Of a stretch of DNA of 64,000 nt, positions 47,961 to 58,710 are shown piece after piece (position 1 is the stretch's first letter; every line of letters starts with the position of its first letter). Both the position numbers and the translations under genes were made by a program. The notes under the pieces are model-generated. The model saw nothing but the letters and a program-made list of their open reading frames with translations, was not told the DNA's origin and made no database searches. This DNA is from Prochilodus magdalenae (Eukaryota; Chordata; Actinopteri; Characiformes; Prochilodontidae): positions 62,001-126,000 of the forward strand of contig JAMWET010000156.1 in NCBI GenBank assembly GCA_024036415.1, written 5' to 3'.

Positions 47961-48208
47961 CTTATACTTCCACTCACTGGCCACTGTATTAGAAACACCC
48001 ACCTTGCAAATCCATTAACTGGCCACTGTATTAGAAACACCCACCTTGTACTTCCACTCACTGGCCACTGTATTAGAAACAGCCACCTTGTATATCCACT
48101 CACTGGCCACTGTATTAGAAACACCCACCTTGTACTTCCACTCAGTGGCCACTGTATTAGAAACACCTACCTTGTACTTCCACTCACTGGCCACTGTATT
48201 AGAAACAC
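47961..48208 (-). repeat. 42-bp minisatellite array, inverted, 6 units
   Basis: Units read cactcactggccactgtatt agaaacacccaccttg..., the reverse complement of the array at 45962-46592, with the same 42-bp period. All six units carry the variant aatacagtgg (on the minus strand) instead of aataaagtgg. That variant occurs only once in the larger array (about 46138-46150). Open frames across it are artefacts. Confidence 0.97.
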
Positions 48209-49929
48209 ACACACTAACACTAATTGTGCATCCAGCAGCTCCGGCAGCTTTGGGTAACTCTGCACTAGCAAGTTGAACCACAAGGTAGGTCTTCTTCCAA
48301 TGAAGTGGCCAATAAAAGTGAGTAACAGAGCTTAAGAAGGCAAGCCTACAGTGTGAGTTCATACTGGGTCATTCTTTCCATTAATCATGTTGTCGTATCA
48401 TATCCTGTATCCACCGCTTAAATGAGACCAGACTAAGAGTGAAGTGTGCTAAAAGTGATGCAGTAATGCATCCCAGTGCACCACTAGTCTTCATATTTGA
48501 GCTATAAAGTCAGCATTTATTGAAAGTGTTTTAATGCTGCTTAAATCCGGCTCTTATAGTGACGGTTGTACAGGGTTTTCCTTATAGGCAAGCTGCGACT
48601 GTGCTAGCCTTGTCATAGCCTCTTGTCATAGCCCTGTGCTAGCCTCGGTCTTTGCAGACAGACCATGCTAGCAGATCAACACAGTGCCACATCTTAGCAC
48701 ACACAAACAGAACCAACAGTGTTCTAGTCAATCTGATAACACCGTTATGGGGAAAATATCTTATTTGATTATAGTGATTGAAAGTATCCGAGTCACATTC
48801 CAACTGAAATGTACCAAAACAATCAAAACATACTGAATAGCCAAACTGAATCCCAGTGAATTCACAGCTGTACACTTCATAAGAGCCAAATCAGCATAAC
48901 CCGGAATTACAGTCATCCTACGACCGTATATAAATAATAAATAAACAAATGAAGAATAACTCTGACAATGGCTCACATCGGCACATTTGAATGGAGTCAT
49001 ATGTTCAAGTGCTGTTTCTCGAGTGCCACGCAGGCAGATTATTATCCAAACTAAGTACTTGTGGGGGACCCAGATGGGGCCCCCATGAATATTCATTCCC
49101 CACCACCCCTCCAACGTTGGACGGATGCAAGCAGCTGTTTTTCCAAAGTGTCTTCATTAAAACACGGCCGTCATCTTCCTCTGAATTATCTAACTGCCCT
49201 TGATGCGGCAGGACAGAATGCATAAAACCCAGTGATTGCCCAACGCCCGCTCAGCTCGGGCTGTCTGCGACCATCTCTGAGAGCAGCGTGCTATGCGGGC
49301 ACCGCTGCGTAGGATGTGAAAAGAGCTAGTTATGAAATTTATGGGAGTTAATGTACTTTGCTTTTTTGTGCTGCAAGCAGACAGCAATGATAACCAAGAA
49401 TGCATCAAATGTTTCGACATTTAGCGAGGAGCGCAGAGTAGTTAAGCGTGTAGACAAAGAAATCTTGCGTAATTCCGAACACAGAGCGGAAAGAAAAAGA
49501 TTCACTCGGGGTGAAAACCTGACAAACAGCAGACGGAAAGGTAATTTCTGCAAGGTTAATCACATTTGGTAACCGGGTCCTGGTTCTTTATTAAAATTAA
49601 TACGCTTATTCATATTCAGAAAGGAGCGAAGGTGTGGGGGGAGCAGTGCCACTGATGTGGAAATAAGTGTGACACCTTCTAATGCCATTAAAATGAGTAT
49701 TGCAGCGCAGTCTGCCTCTGCTATCCTCTCAAGGTGTGGGGCACACCATGATTAAAACTGGAACCAGGTAGGGCCTTTAGCAAGCATCCCCTGCGCTGGA
49801 TGGCTGTTATTTACAATAGCCTTTGTACAGCCTCATCACATTTGTGACATTTATAACGCTACTAAATCACTTACAGGCATACTATTCATAAACCCACCTG
49901 TAACCTTGAACTCATAAGCTCGGCTTCCT
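48209..49929. other. non-coding, low-repeat island at 49000-49700
   Basis: No gene is supported. Around 49060-49100, gggggacccagatggggcccc is a short GC-rich imperfect palindrome next to atgaatattcattc, which is also palindromic. The rest of 49000-49700 is non-repetitive and includes taataCGC-type and TTAAT words. It might be conserved non-coding DNA. Confidence 0.35.
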
Positions 49930-51450
49930 AGAGAGCATTGCAGCTAAGCTAAACGGCTTAATGCTAATTAAACAGGGTTGCTAGAACTTGACCTTGATGC
50001 TGTCATGCCTTACTATTAACAGTTTTCTGTCTTTACACTTGAGCTACAGTTGTTAGCTCTGCGTGGCATAGCCTTGCAGTTAAATCGATCAAAAGCCAAT
50101 TAAGTGAATAAACTTAATGCACATACACACACAGTACACACAACACTTTGCTGTCCCTTCCTGCAACTTCACACTGTGTCAGTGCTTTACAGGCTTGACA
50201 TCAATTAAAAGAGAATTAACTAGCACAGAATAGCAGCACATGTTGTGATTTTGGATGCTTGTGTGCTTGTCAATTAGCATAATCATTCTGGGTGACCAGC
50301 TAAACCAGCACTAGGCCAACATAAACCAGCACTAGGCCAGCTTAAACCTAGCACAGCATCATTCAGTTTAAACCAGCACAGAACCTTTCAGCAAGGAATT
50401 TATACTAATGCTAAATGCTAAGCATCAGTAGGTTTTGGTGCTGCCATGCTACACTTTATTCGGTTCCGTTTTAGTCTTCAGATACAGATTTAACATTGAT
50501 TACAAGCTATAATTGCTAAATGGCTAATTGTAACCCAGTATTAATAATTTCAACAATTTACACTTGAGCTACAGTTGTCATCGTTGAATGATACCTTTAC
50601 AGTGCTTCACAAGCTAATTAAACAGATACACACAGGCTTAATACTGACACTTTGCTGTCTCTCACCTAAATACTTTGACTTTTTTTAGGTTTAGTTTTCA
50701 AATACATTTTAGTTTAACATAAATTAAATATAATTAACACCACATAATCCAGCTGGAACAGCAAATGTTTTGCATGCAGAGCTAATCCAGCTCTAGACTG
50801 ACACTAAACATGCTAAGTAAACATGCTAATTAAACATTACTTATATTTTGGTGCTGTCGTGGCTCAGTGCTAAAGCCTTTCTGTTTCTCATAATTATGCT
50901 ACACATTATTTCAGTTTGACCCTTCAGATACAGATTTAATATTCAGTATAAGCTTTATTGGTAAACTGTTAGTAAAACCTGGTAGATATAACTCAGTATT
51001 AACATTTTAATCAAGCCCTTTACACTTGAGTTACATTTGTTATCTTAGCATGACATACCTTCATGGTTTAATACTGACTCTTTGCTTGCCCTTACTTAAA
51101 ACTGCAGATTCTATTTCGGCTTAAGTTTTCAAATACATTTTTAGTTTAACATAAATTAAATGAAATTAGCACCACATTATCCTGCTAGAAAGAAGAGCAA
51201 ATGTTGTGTTTTGCATGCAGAGCTAATTCAGCTCTAAGCTAATTCTAAACATGCTAATTACCCATGCTAATTAAACATTGCTTACCTTGTAGTGCTGTCA
51301 TGCTGTAGTTCAATTTGTTTCTCACAATCATGCTCCTTAAAAAACAATCCTTTTTCAGTGTTAGCCTTCCGATTCAAACTTGCTATTCATTACAGAATTA
51401 GTAAAGCTAAATGGCTAACAGCTAACAAAATAGAAATATGCAATGATATA
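49930..51450. repeat. diverged tandem repeat, unit about 450 bp, three or more copies
   Basis: The marker tttacacttgag occurs at 50032, 50557 and 51019. ttcagatacagatttaa occurs at 50477 and 50923. ttttcaaatacatttt-type text occurs at 50695 and 51126. tttgcatgcagagctaat occurs at 50769 and 51210. Offsets are about 431-525 bp. Units are rich in gctaattaaaca. No coding is visible. Confidence 0.85.
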
Positions 51451-51529
51451 AGAGAAAAGAAAAGAAATAGAAAAGGTTTTGGTACTGTCATGTTTTAGTC
51501 CTAACTCTTTGCTTTAGTTCCAACACCAT

Positions 51530-51800
51530 CCTATCCTGATTTAGTACTAACACTATACCGCCCAGATTTAGTACAGTACTAACACCATACTGTAATCATT
51601 TATCAAATCAAATAAATCAAATCACTTTTATTGTCACATCACAGTAAGTGAGTGAAAAACAGTAATATAAAGTCATGAATGGTGATGATTATGATTTAGT
51701 ACTAACATCATGCGGTCCAATTTAGTACTAACACTATGCTGCCCTGATTTAGCACTAACACCACTCTGTCCTGATAAATCACTAATACCAATTGGTACTA
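51530..51800. repeat. short degenerate tandem repeat (tttagtactaacac)
   Basis: Repeated words gatttagtactaacactat, tttagtactaacatcatg and gatttagcactaacaccac recur every 25 to 40 bp. The sequence is interrupted by a LINE-tail fragment at 51603-51650. Confidence 0.75.
51603..51650 (-). mobile_element. LINE/SINE tail fragment
   Basis: The text tcaaatcaaataaatcaaat followed by cacttttattgtcacatca is the reverse complement of a common fish retroposon end, tgatgtgacaataaaagtg plus an atttga tandem tail. Only the end is recognisable. Confidence 0.55.
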
Positions 51801-53200
51801 ATACCAATTCAACAGAATCGGATTTGGACTGTATAATTTTATTTAAACTACTGCTAATGCTGTTTATAAAATGATTCACGTTTCAGTCTCTTACAGTCAT
51901 ATTACCTAAATCATAAAGTATATCATTTTCATTTTAGTCTTCAGACCCAGTATCTGTCATTTCCATTCAGTCTAAAGGTCAATGCTAAATGCTATTTGAA
52001 CAGTACCATGTCCATATCATTCTGTGTTATTCTGAATATAGTCCATATTATATTAGATGGCTCCTCAGACCTGTATATGTGCAGATATTCGCTCATCTCT
52101 ACAGCTCTTTCACATCGGTTCTTTATTATTCCTTCTTATTCTATTTATCCAATTTCATTTTTATTGTTTTGTCCCTTAATTGAATACTTTGCGACCTTTC
52201 CGCTCTATTCAGCAGGTTCAGTTTATATGTGCCCTCCCCAAGACTCATTTGCACTCAACTAGATGAACTCAGTCAGACCCATAAACTTGGGTCCCATTGC
52301 AGTACATTAATAATTAGGTATTAATAATAATAGCAGTCCAGATATATTTCCACATATCCCCTAACATAATGCTCTGTGTCAGACACTAGGAGATCTGAAG
52401 GCCAGTAGGCTGTGCAGTATCCTGTGCGTTTGAATCATTAATGTCCACAACGCATAATCATTTTCAGTATTCAATATTGCCAGAGGCTTTTCTAATGCAG
52501 GTGAGCTCTGGAAGTTAATGGTTTGATTTGGACCTGTATCAGCAGTGCATACCATTCCACTGTGCTACAATGGCAGATAACGATCATCCAGTGCTTTCAC
52601 ACTGACAAAATTTTCTTTAAACTGCGACCGCTGAAGGCCTCAACCCCTTAACATGTCTAACCAAGGACCTCAAGGCCGTGCAGCTATTAAAATGGAGCAA
52701 AAAAAAACAAAACCTCAAAATCCTCAGAAGGTTTAGAGTTCTTCCTCAACAGATTCTTTCACTAGAGCAAGGGAGTGTGATGTAATTGCTGGAAATGTTA
52801 GCAAAGAGCTGCTCAGTTGACGCTAATAAGACATAAGTCATAATTTAAAGAGCAGGGGAACATGCCTCCCCCCTTAAGATCAATGGACATTTGCTGGGAA
52901 ATCAAACCATATTTTAAGGCAAGTTCAGCACGTACATAAACTCACACACACTCGGGAAATATATTACAATATCAGTGAAAGGTCTATTTTTAGCTCAATA
53001 ATATGCAGTAAAAACTATATAGCTTCTACTCAAATTACACACCCAACGATTCCAGTCATTTTAAGACTATTGGTAAACCGCCAATAAAGAGAAAGCAGTA
53101 TATTTATAAATCTATGATGATCTGCATTTCAAACAATATGTACTATTTTATCTTTTCAACTTCATACTTTTATATAAACATTCATTCTGAAATGTATGCC
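51801..53200. other. non-coding, no recognised element
   Basis: This is AT-rich sequence without a supported gene or repeat. Confidence 0.5.
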
Positions 53201-54281
53201 TGCAACCAGTTCCAAAGAAGCTGGGACAGGAAATGTACAGTGATGTATGCGTAAAAAAAACAGGCGATGTACTAATGCTTATTATAATAACCGCTGCACC
53301 ATTTAAGGTGAAATAGGAAAAATCTGAACAAGAAGCTGAAGAATTGGGAGTGGACTTCAGCTTCTCATGGTTTGCTGTGATTGGCAAAGACTATCCAGGC
53401 CGTGAAACATGGACTTGCAGTTGACCTTTTGTGTCAGGTTTGCTGGATTTTGGGGTAAAATCATACCATAAGTATACTGTGTTGATAATTACATATTCCA
53501 AAGTTTCAGTATCTGTTTATAATCTGTGTAATTGTGAAGTTTTGGTGAGCATTTATTAAAGATATTATAATATGTTAATAACGATGTTATGATGATTCTC
53601 GTGTTCCACAAACCAAATGGAAGGTAGGCTGAAACCCACCTCCCTTTATAAGGTGATACTTCCACAAAACTTTTAGCCAGATAGATTTGGTAGATTTGGA
53701 AATGACACTTGGAATGGAGAAACCTTCATGACCACAGGGCATAGCACATTGCTCTGGAGTCCCAACTGCTTTTAATGTAATCACATAATCACTAGTTTCA
53801 TTCCTGGTTTCACCGTTTCCCTGAATAGGTGCAGTGTAGTTGCAGAATGTATTGCAATTCAGTCTGACTGAGGGGGCATGTTTTACCGGGAAAGTGACGT
53901 CAATTCATACCCTCTATCAAACTCAGAATACGACAACAGAGGCCTGTACGACTGCACAGCTGAAGACTTGTGTAACAGCTGAATGGTAAAAAAATCCACT
54001 TTCAAAACTGGGTCAATTTGTGCCTTCAGCCTTCAAGCAATTACTCAGCACTGTTAAAACGCAAGGTGGGGTAAACGTGGTAAACACTTGCGTCCCTGCT
54101 TATTTGGGATCTGCTGCAGACATCAAACAGTATTACATGTATTTACTTAAAAACAATAAAGCTCTTAAAACTAAACATGAATGATTGCGTTTCAGTTTAA
54201 CCAAGCCTAAGTTATTAATCATCGCTTACCCTTTGGTCAGCATTTTACACACTGTCCCAACTTTTTTGGAACCGGAGTTGT
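53201..54281 (+). mobile_element. degenerate Tc1-like element with both ends
   Basis: Left end tgcaaccagttccaaagaag plus ctgggacagg (53201-53230) and right end ctgtcccaacttttttggaa plus ccggagttg (54252-54280) are imperfect inverted repeats of the fish type ccccaattccaaaaaagttgggac. The last transposase residues are readable at 54008-54067 as LGQFVPSAFKQLLSTVKTQG, which fits the LvxSvPkRlxaVlkxkG C-terminus of Tc1-like proteins. At 1.08 kb the element is shorter than an intact one (usually about 1.6 kb), and most of the catalytic region is missing or unrecognisable. Confidence 0.8.
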
Positions 54282-55507
54282 TCATTACATAAAAGACCCC
54301 TAGTTTATCATTTGCATTGCAAACTAACTGCTGAGCCAATTCATTAAGAACATACTTTTTCATCGATTCATTCCTTTAATCAAGTCATTTATTTCAATTG
54401 AATAATTTATATTAAAAAAAAGATCAAAAAAGGTTCCGGGGTTATAAATTCCGTGAGTGCTGTAATCCATCTGAAGTTTCAAAATGAGTCAATACAGCAC
54501 CATAGGCACAGCCAATGAGGGTACTGAGATTAGATCTGGCCCTATTACTTCATCAGCAGAGAGGTGAAAAGCTTGGACTGGAAACATCTCCCCCCTACTG
54601 TGCCCCTCATACCTGTGGCTGGTATCTGCCGAGAATTCATTTTAGGTCTGCCATTGAATTCTATAGAAATGCGGGCCCATATACAGATGTAGAGTTAAGA
54701 AAGTGTCTCTTGAGAGATTTGCTGCATTGGTATGAAGAACAGCAGAATAAAACCATCACCTAAAATTGTTTTACAGCTTGCTGCCCATCAAAACCTCTCT
54801 CTTAGAATGCGCAATGAGTTGTACTGCCTTTGCAGCCGCAGAGAGCTTTCATGCAGCATTTTATTGCTGTTATTTGATAACCTGGTTCCTTTGAAAGCTA
54901 TAGTCGTTTATATTGGGCATTGGGGATTTAACCTAATTCTCAGCCCGCCATTCAGACATAAGCAAGCCCATAAGAGCATGATATCGACCACTTTCATTCC
55001 CTACACTACTGTAACAAACAAATGAATGCTTTGTTTTATTTAGCAAAGCTGTATTCTCAGGTGATTAGCAGTGTAATTATTTACAATGAGGAATTTGTAG
55101 GAGGCATGGGAGCTGTTTTTAAGTCAACAGCATTCTGTATGGGCTTGGTATATAGGGTTGTCTGGGTTATATTGTGGTAAAACAGTAAAGGCATGAAACA
55201 AAATGCACAGTGGGCTTTTTTCTTCCAGTGAATTACAATTTATGTCACTGTGGAACACCCACACCACTTTGAAGCTTCCTGTTGCTGTTAAATGTTATAG
55301 GCTCTAGAGCAAGAGATTTCTGCCTTTATGGCAAAACACAGAACCAGGCTTGCTACAAAACAGAGGAGGTGATCGACTGAAACATCTCTTAGCATCAAAA
55401 TGTTCCTGATTTTGGACTTTTTTAGCTCATTTTTCTGGTCATCTTAGATCAGATTCACCACTGTGGTGCTGTAAGAGCGACTTGTATATTCTTGTTGTTA
55501 GCTGATC
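54282..55507. other. non-coding, no recognised element
   Basis: An 82-codon open frame at 54515-54763 has no recognisable domain, and I cannot support a gene. Confidence 0.45.
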
Positions 55508-55663
55508 GATGTGTACATGTTCTGGCCTGTGAGGTAGTGGTGCAGTGTTACTGTTTACTATCAGGGAGATCTGTGTGGCTGGCAAAACTCCTGCCATGAT
55601 CAGTAATGGCGCATTCGCTCAAAGCACTAAGTTTCCCGCGTCGCCGTTTTTGCCAAGATACAT

Positions 55664-55681
55664 TGGTGCCAGAAGTGGGGT
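55664..55681 (+). promoter_or_regulatory. probable primer-binding site, tRNA-Leu type
   Basis: The 18 bases start with TGG and match the complement of a leucine tRNA 3' end over the CCA and acceptor stem. They sit one base after a CA dinucleotide, the arrangement at LTR borders. Confidence 0.55.
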
Positions 55682-56168
55682 CTTAGCCCTGAGACACAAC
55701 AACTCAATCAGAAGATCAAAGAAATCTCTGAGGGCCAGCAACAAAGAGTCTTTCCGAGCAGGAAGTGTTGTGTAGCTCAGCAGCAAACCCAGCTGCAGGA
55801 CATGTGGGTGGTGACAGCCGTGAGCACCTGCTAGTGGAGCAGCAATGTCAGCCAGGTGGTGTTAAACGCTTTCCTTCAGTGACGGCTTAAGCACGACACA
55901 TGCAGCTCCCTCGTGTTGTCTATGACACAATGAGGGGTGTTGGAAGTGGAGAGCCGATGAGCGACACCACAAATCAGGAGAAGGACCTAGCGCTTAGTCT
56001 GCTTCTCTGCTGTGCCACACCAAGGGAGAGCGTATGACCTCACACGTGGCCCTGTGTGGAGCTTTACAGTAGTGCAGTGGGACGGTAGTGCAGCGTTCAC
56101 GCCTACCACTGGGGAAAGATGTGTGGCTAAAGATGACCTGCCCACTATCTCGGCTGCCCTGCTGCCGT

Positions 56169-56187
56169 GTTCAATAAAAGAGCATTT
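56169..56187 (+). repeat. 19-bp word shared with 16886-16904
   Basis: The word is identical to the one near 16.9 kb, in the same orientation and also preceded by gccgtgttca. It includes AATAAA and may mark the polyadenylation region of the same retroelement family. Confidence 0.5.
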
Positions 56188-56190
56188 CCC

Positions 56191-57826
56191 GTTAAGCACT
56201 TTTTTCCTTAAAGCAGTTTTCCACATCTGCTTCTTTGCCAAGACGGTTGAACCACTGTAACCATGAAGCCATTAAATCATAACTTCTACATTCAGGATTA
56301 GGATTAGTAGTTTTGCTGGATATCTTAGTATAATAAAGGAATATATTGGATTAAAAAAAATCTTTCATTTTACATCTGTGTTATTCATTACACGCTACTT
56401 TGCGCTAGCCTTTGCAGTACATAGTACTTAAGCTCGATATCTTGATATCCTGTGGAAGCAATAAAATATTTATTAAAAAATTTCCATAAATTGCATGAGG
56501 GCTTTTATTTTTGCTGCAGAGTCCTCTTGACATTTCAGAACCTCCGGGACGACAGGAGAAGCGCCACACAACAAGGGGACCAAGCAAACACAGAAACGCT
56601 CTTTATTTGTTTTAACCTCCTCGGTGTGGCGCTTTAAATAGGTCAAAATCATCCATTTTTTATTGGGACCCTGTAAAGGCTTGGGGGGGCTGGGGGGAAT
56701 TGGAGGAGGGGGGGTGAGGGTTGTTCGGCAAGCGTGCGGCTCGCTGGCTGCCTGGCTCATCAAGAAGCGATTTGAAAAGTTTAAATTAGTAATGGCATTT
56801 TACCATACATTAATTTTAATTTTGTTTCAATTGCCAATTTATGCACATCTTAATGAATTGATTCTTTTTCATCTTCGCCTCATCAAGAGGTGGAGAGACA
56901 TTTACCGAGAAGCCCCCGAACAGAGTGGGTACCTAACACACCCCGAACAAACGGGCCACCGCCGGCCCGATTAATATGCCAACGCCCCCTCGCAGCTTCA
57001 TAAGGCTGTTAATGCTCAGTACATACTGTTGGGGTCCTAAACTGACTGTTTATGGAGCTACTGCTTTTATCCCTTTTTCATTCCATGGATCTAGGGATGA
57101 GGCATGTGCTTTATCATGCTTTCACAAACCCAAGACCTTTTGCAGATCCGGAGCACATACAGGCACTTGAACAGTGGTCTATTCTGGGCCAGTTAATAAA
57201 AGAACCTCCACTGAAATGGCCTGTGAAGGGCTTGCTAATAATGTAGCCGCATGCTGTCTGATACGCTCTCCACATCTGCAGGACATCTGCAGGAAACTCC
57301 AGAGTTCAGTACTAGAAGTTAATTGCGTCTTCTGCTCCTAACAATCCAAGTAATCCCAAACACGCTCAATTATGCTGAGAGCTGGAGGTGCGTAACTCCT
57401 CTCAGTATCTGGCCCTGAGAGTGACTGCAATGCAACAATTCACTTTCAACTCAAATCTATTGTCAGAGCCCAGAGTGAATAAGTCAAGGACGTCATTGGC
57501 AAAGTCCTTCAGAGCGAGAGGAAGAAACCTTGAGAGGAACCAGGGCTGCGGTCAATCTCAAAACGTTGAGCACAAGCAGTACCAAGTGGTGTGTAACAGT
57601 CTCTGGGATGTTTTTTCTAAAAGACATGTTTGTCATTGCCTCAGAAGGGGCGAGAGCAGTATGAGTAAAGAGCCAGGAAATGACTAATGAATATACGATA
57701 CTGATTAGTGAATAAGGAAAAGAATGTCATTAGACAGAACCTGCATGTCACACCTGTAACAGTCTACAAAGTCTGTTTAAGTAATGACTCAGCTAGCTCG
57801 AACAGGCCTCTGCTTTTATGAACAAC
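56191..57826. other. non-coding, G-rich run and low-repeat island
   Basis: A G-rich run lies at 56683-56720 with several runs of at least three G, able to form a G-quadruplex on the plus strand. From about 56770 to 57000 is a low-repeat, TAAT-rich stretch (taatttTaattttg, cttaatgaattgatt) that is a candidate enhancer. At 57514-57545 ggaagaaaccttgagaggaa is a LINE/SINE-tail-like scrap in reverse orientation. Confidence 0.45.
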
Positions 57827-58070
57827 TACAACCCCAAACTAGGAAAGTTGGGACAGCATAAAAAATGCAAATAGCACAGAACAGTGTTTCTACATTTACT
57901 CTGCCATGTATTTGATTTCATGTCAACTTCATGCATTCATGCATTTCAGGTCTGCAGCTCATTCCAAACACATTCCAAAAATAACAGGCAAATCATATAT
58001 CTAGGACTTTCACGAAAACTTGTGAAACTGCATTTTTCTTACTGTCCCACTGTTTTCTGATTTGGGGTAG
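57827..58070. mobile_element. 244-bp Tc1-type miniature element
   Basis: Ends tacaaccccaaactaggaaa (left) and tgttttctgatttggggtag (right) are imperfect inverted repeats of the same family as 53201-54281. The inner edges gttgggacag and actgtcccac are complementary. No transposase coding is present, so this is a short non-autonomous copy. Confidence 0.75.
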
Positions 58071-58289
58071 AATTAAAAACGAATAAAAGTGCAGCCCTCA
58101 ATCTAGTGCTATGAAATGCATCTATTCTTTACTGCATTGCATTGTGCAGGACTCACTACAAGTACAACAAACAAACTACCACCTACAACAAGCAAAATAC
58201 AGCAGCACGAAGCACATTAACACCAAGCAGGATCCTATTAGAGCAGTTTTAGCACCACTCCTGGGCTTTTCTTTACAATCAGCTATAAA

Positions 58290-58710
58290 AGTTTACTACT
58301 AGTTTTTAATTCTCTTGATGTTTTAGCACCTTCATACGTTTCTGAGTGCGTGATAGATTATGTTCCAAATCATAATTATAAACATAAACATTTGTCCAGC
58401 TCTGTCTGTCAATGCTTCTGACAAACAGTTCAAACGTACCTCTTTAGAGTTTAACTAGTTTCACCCACTGTTTATTGTTTCTCTTGATTTAATCTGGTGT
58501 ATTTTTACTATCTGGTTCCTTTTACTTTCTGGTTTGTTGTGTTTTATTGATAATTTGATCTGGTGTATTTTCATTTTATTTATTGTTTATTTATCCTCTA
58601 TTTATTTCTCATCATTTTTTCTTTTTCATTCTCTTCTTTCTCTGTTGTTTAACTTCATATTGCAGTTCACATTTTTAATGTATGAAAGCTGCTATACAGA
58701 TCATTGATTT
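58290..58710 (+). pseudogene. L2-like LINE C-terminal and 3' end remnant
   Basis: One frame at about 58314-58385 reads LDVLAPSYVSECVIDYVPN, which fits the conserved L-xGLAPSYLSELLxPYVP block near the C-terminus of fish L2-type LINE proteins. The later T-rich 3' region ends in gaaagctgctatacagatca (about 58684), like the gaaaagtgctatataaataaa tails of such elements. Stops interrupt the frame after the block. Confidence 0.6.

Larger units (their letters stand above)
55508..56190 (+). mobile_element. LTR retroelement remnant with tRNA-Leu-type primer site
   Basis: An LTR-like edge ends ...gccaagataca at 55652-55662 (CA end) and is followed after one base by tggtgccagaagtggggt at 55664-55681. 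That is complementary to the 3' end of a leucine tRNA type (…CCCCACTTCTGGCACCA), as at primer-binding sites. The 5' edge of the LTR is only guessed near a TG at 55508. No gag, protease or polymerase frame is recognised downstream. A polyadenylation-like word at 56169-56187 is shared with 16886-16904. Assignment to a superfamily is not possible. Confidence 0.5.

Noticed and set aside
45962..48208. One transposon with the two minisatellites as its terminal repeats
   Set aside because: The end sequences point inward to the spacer rather than outward, which is the wrong orientation for termini of one element.
47861..48362. Open frames of about 76-125 codons in the second array
   Set aside because: These have the same cause as above; the peptides are repeats of the minisatellite translation.
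54515..54763. 82-codon frame considered as a possible exon
   Set aside because: No domain and no convincing splice sites in a gene context are visible.
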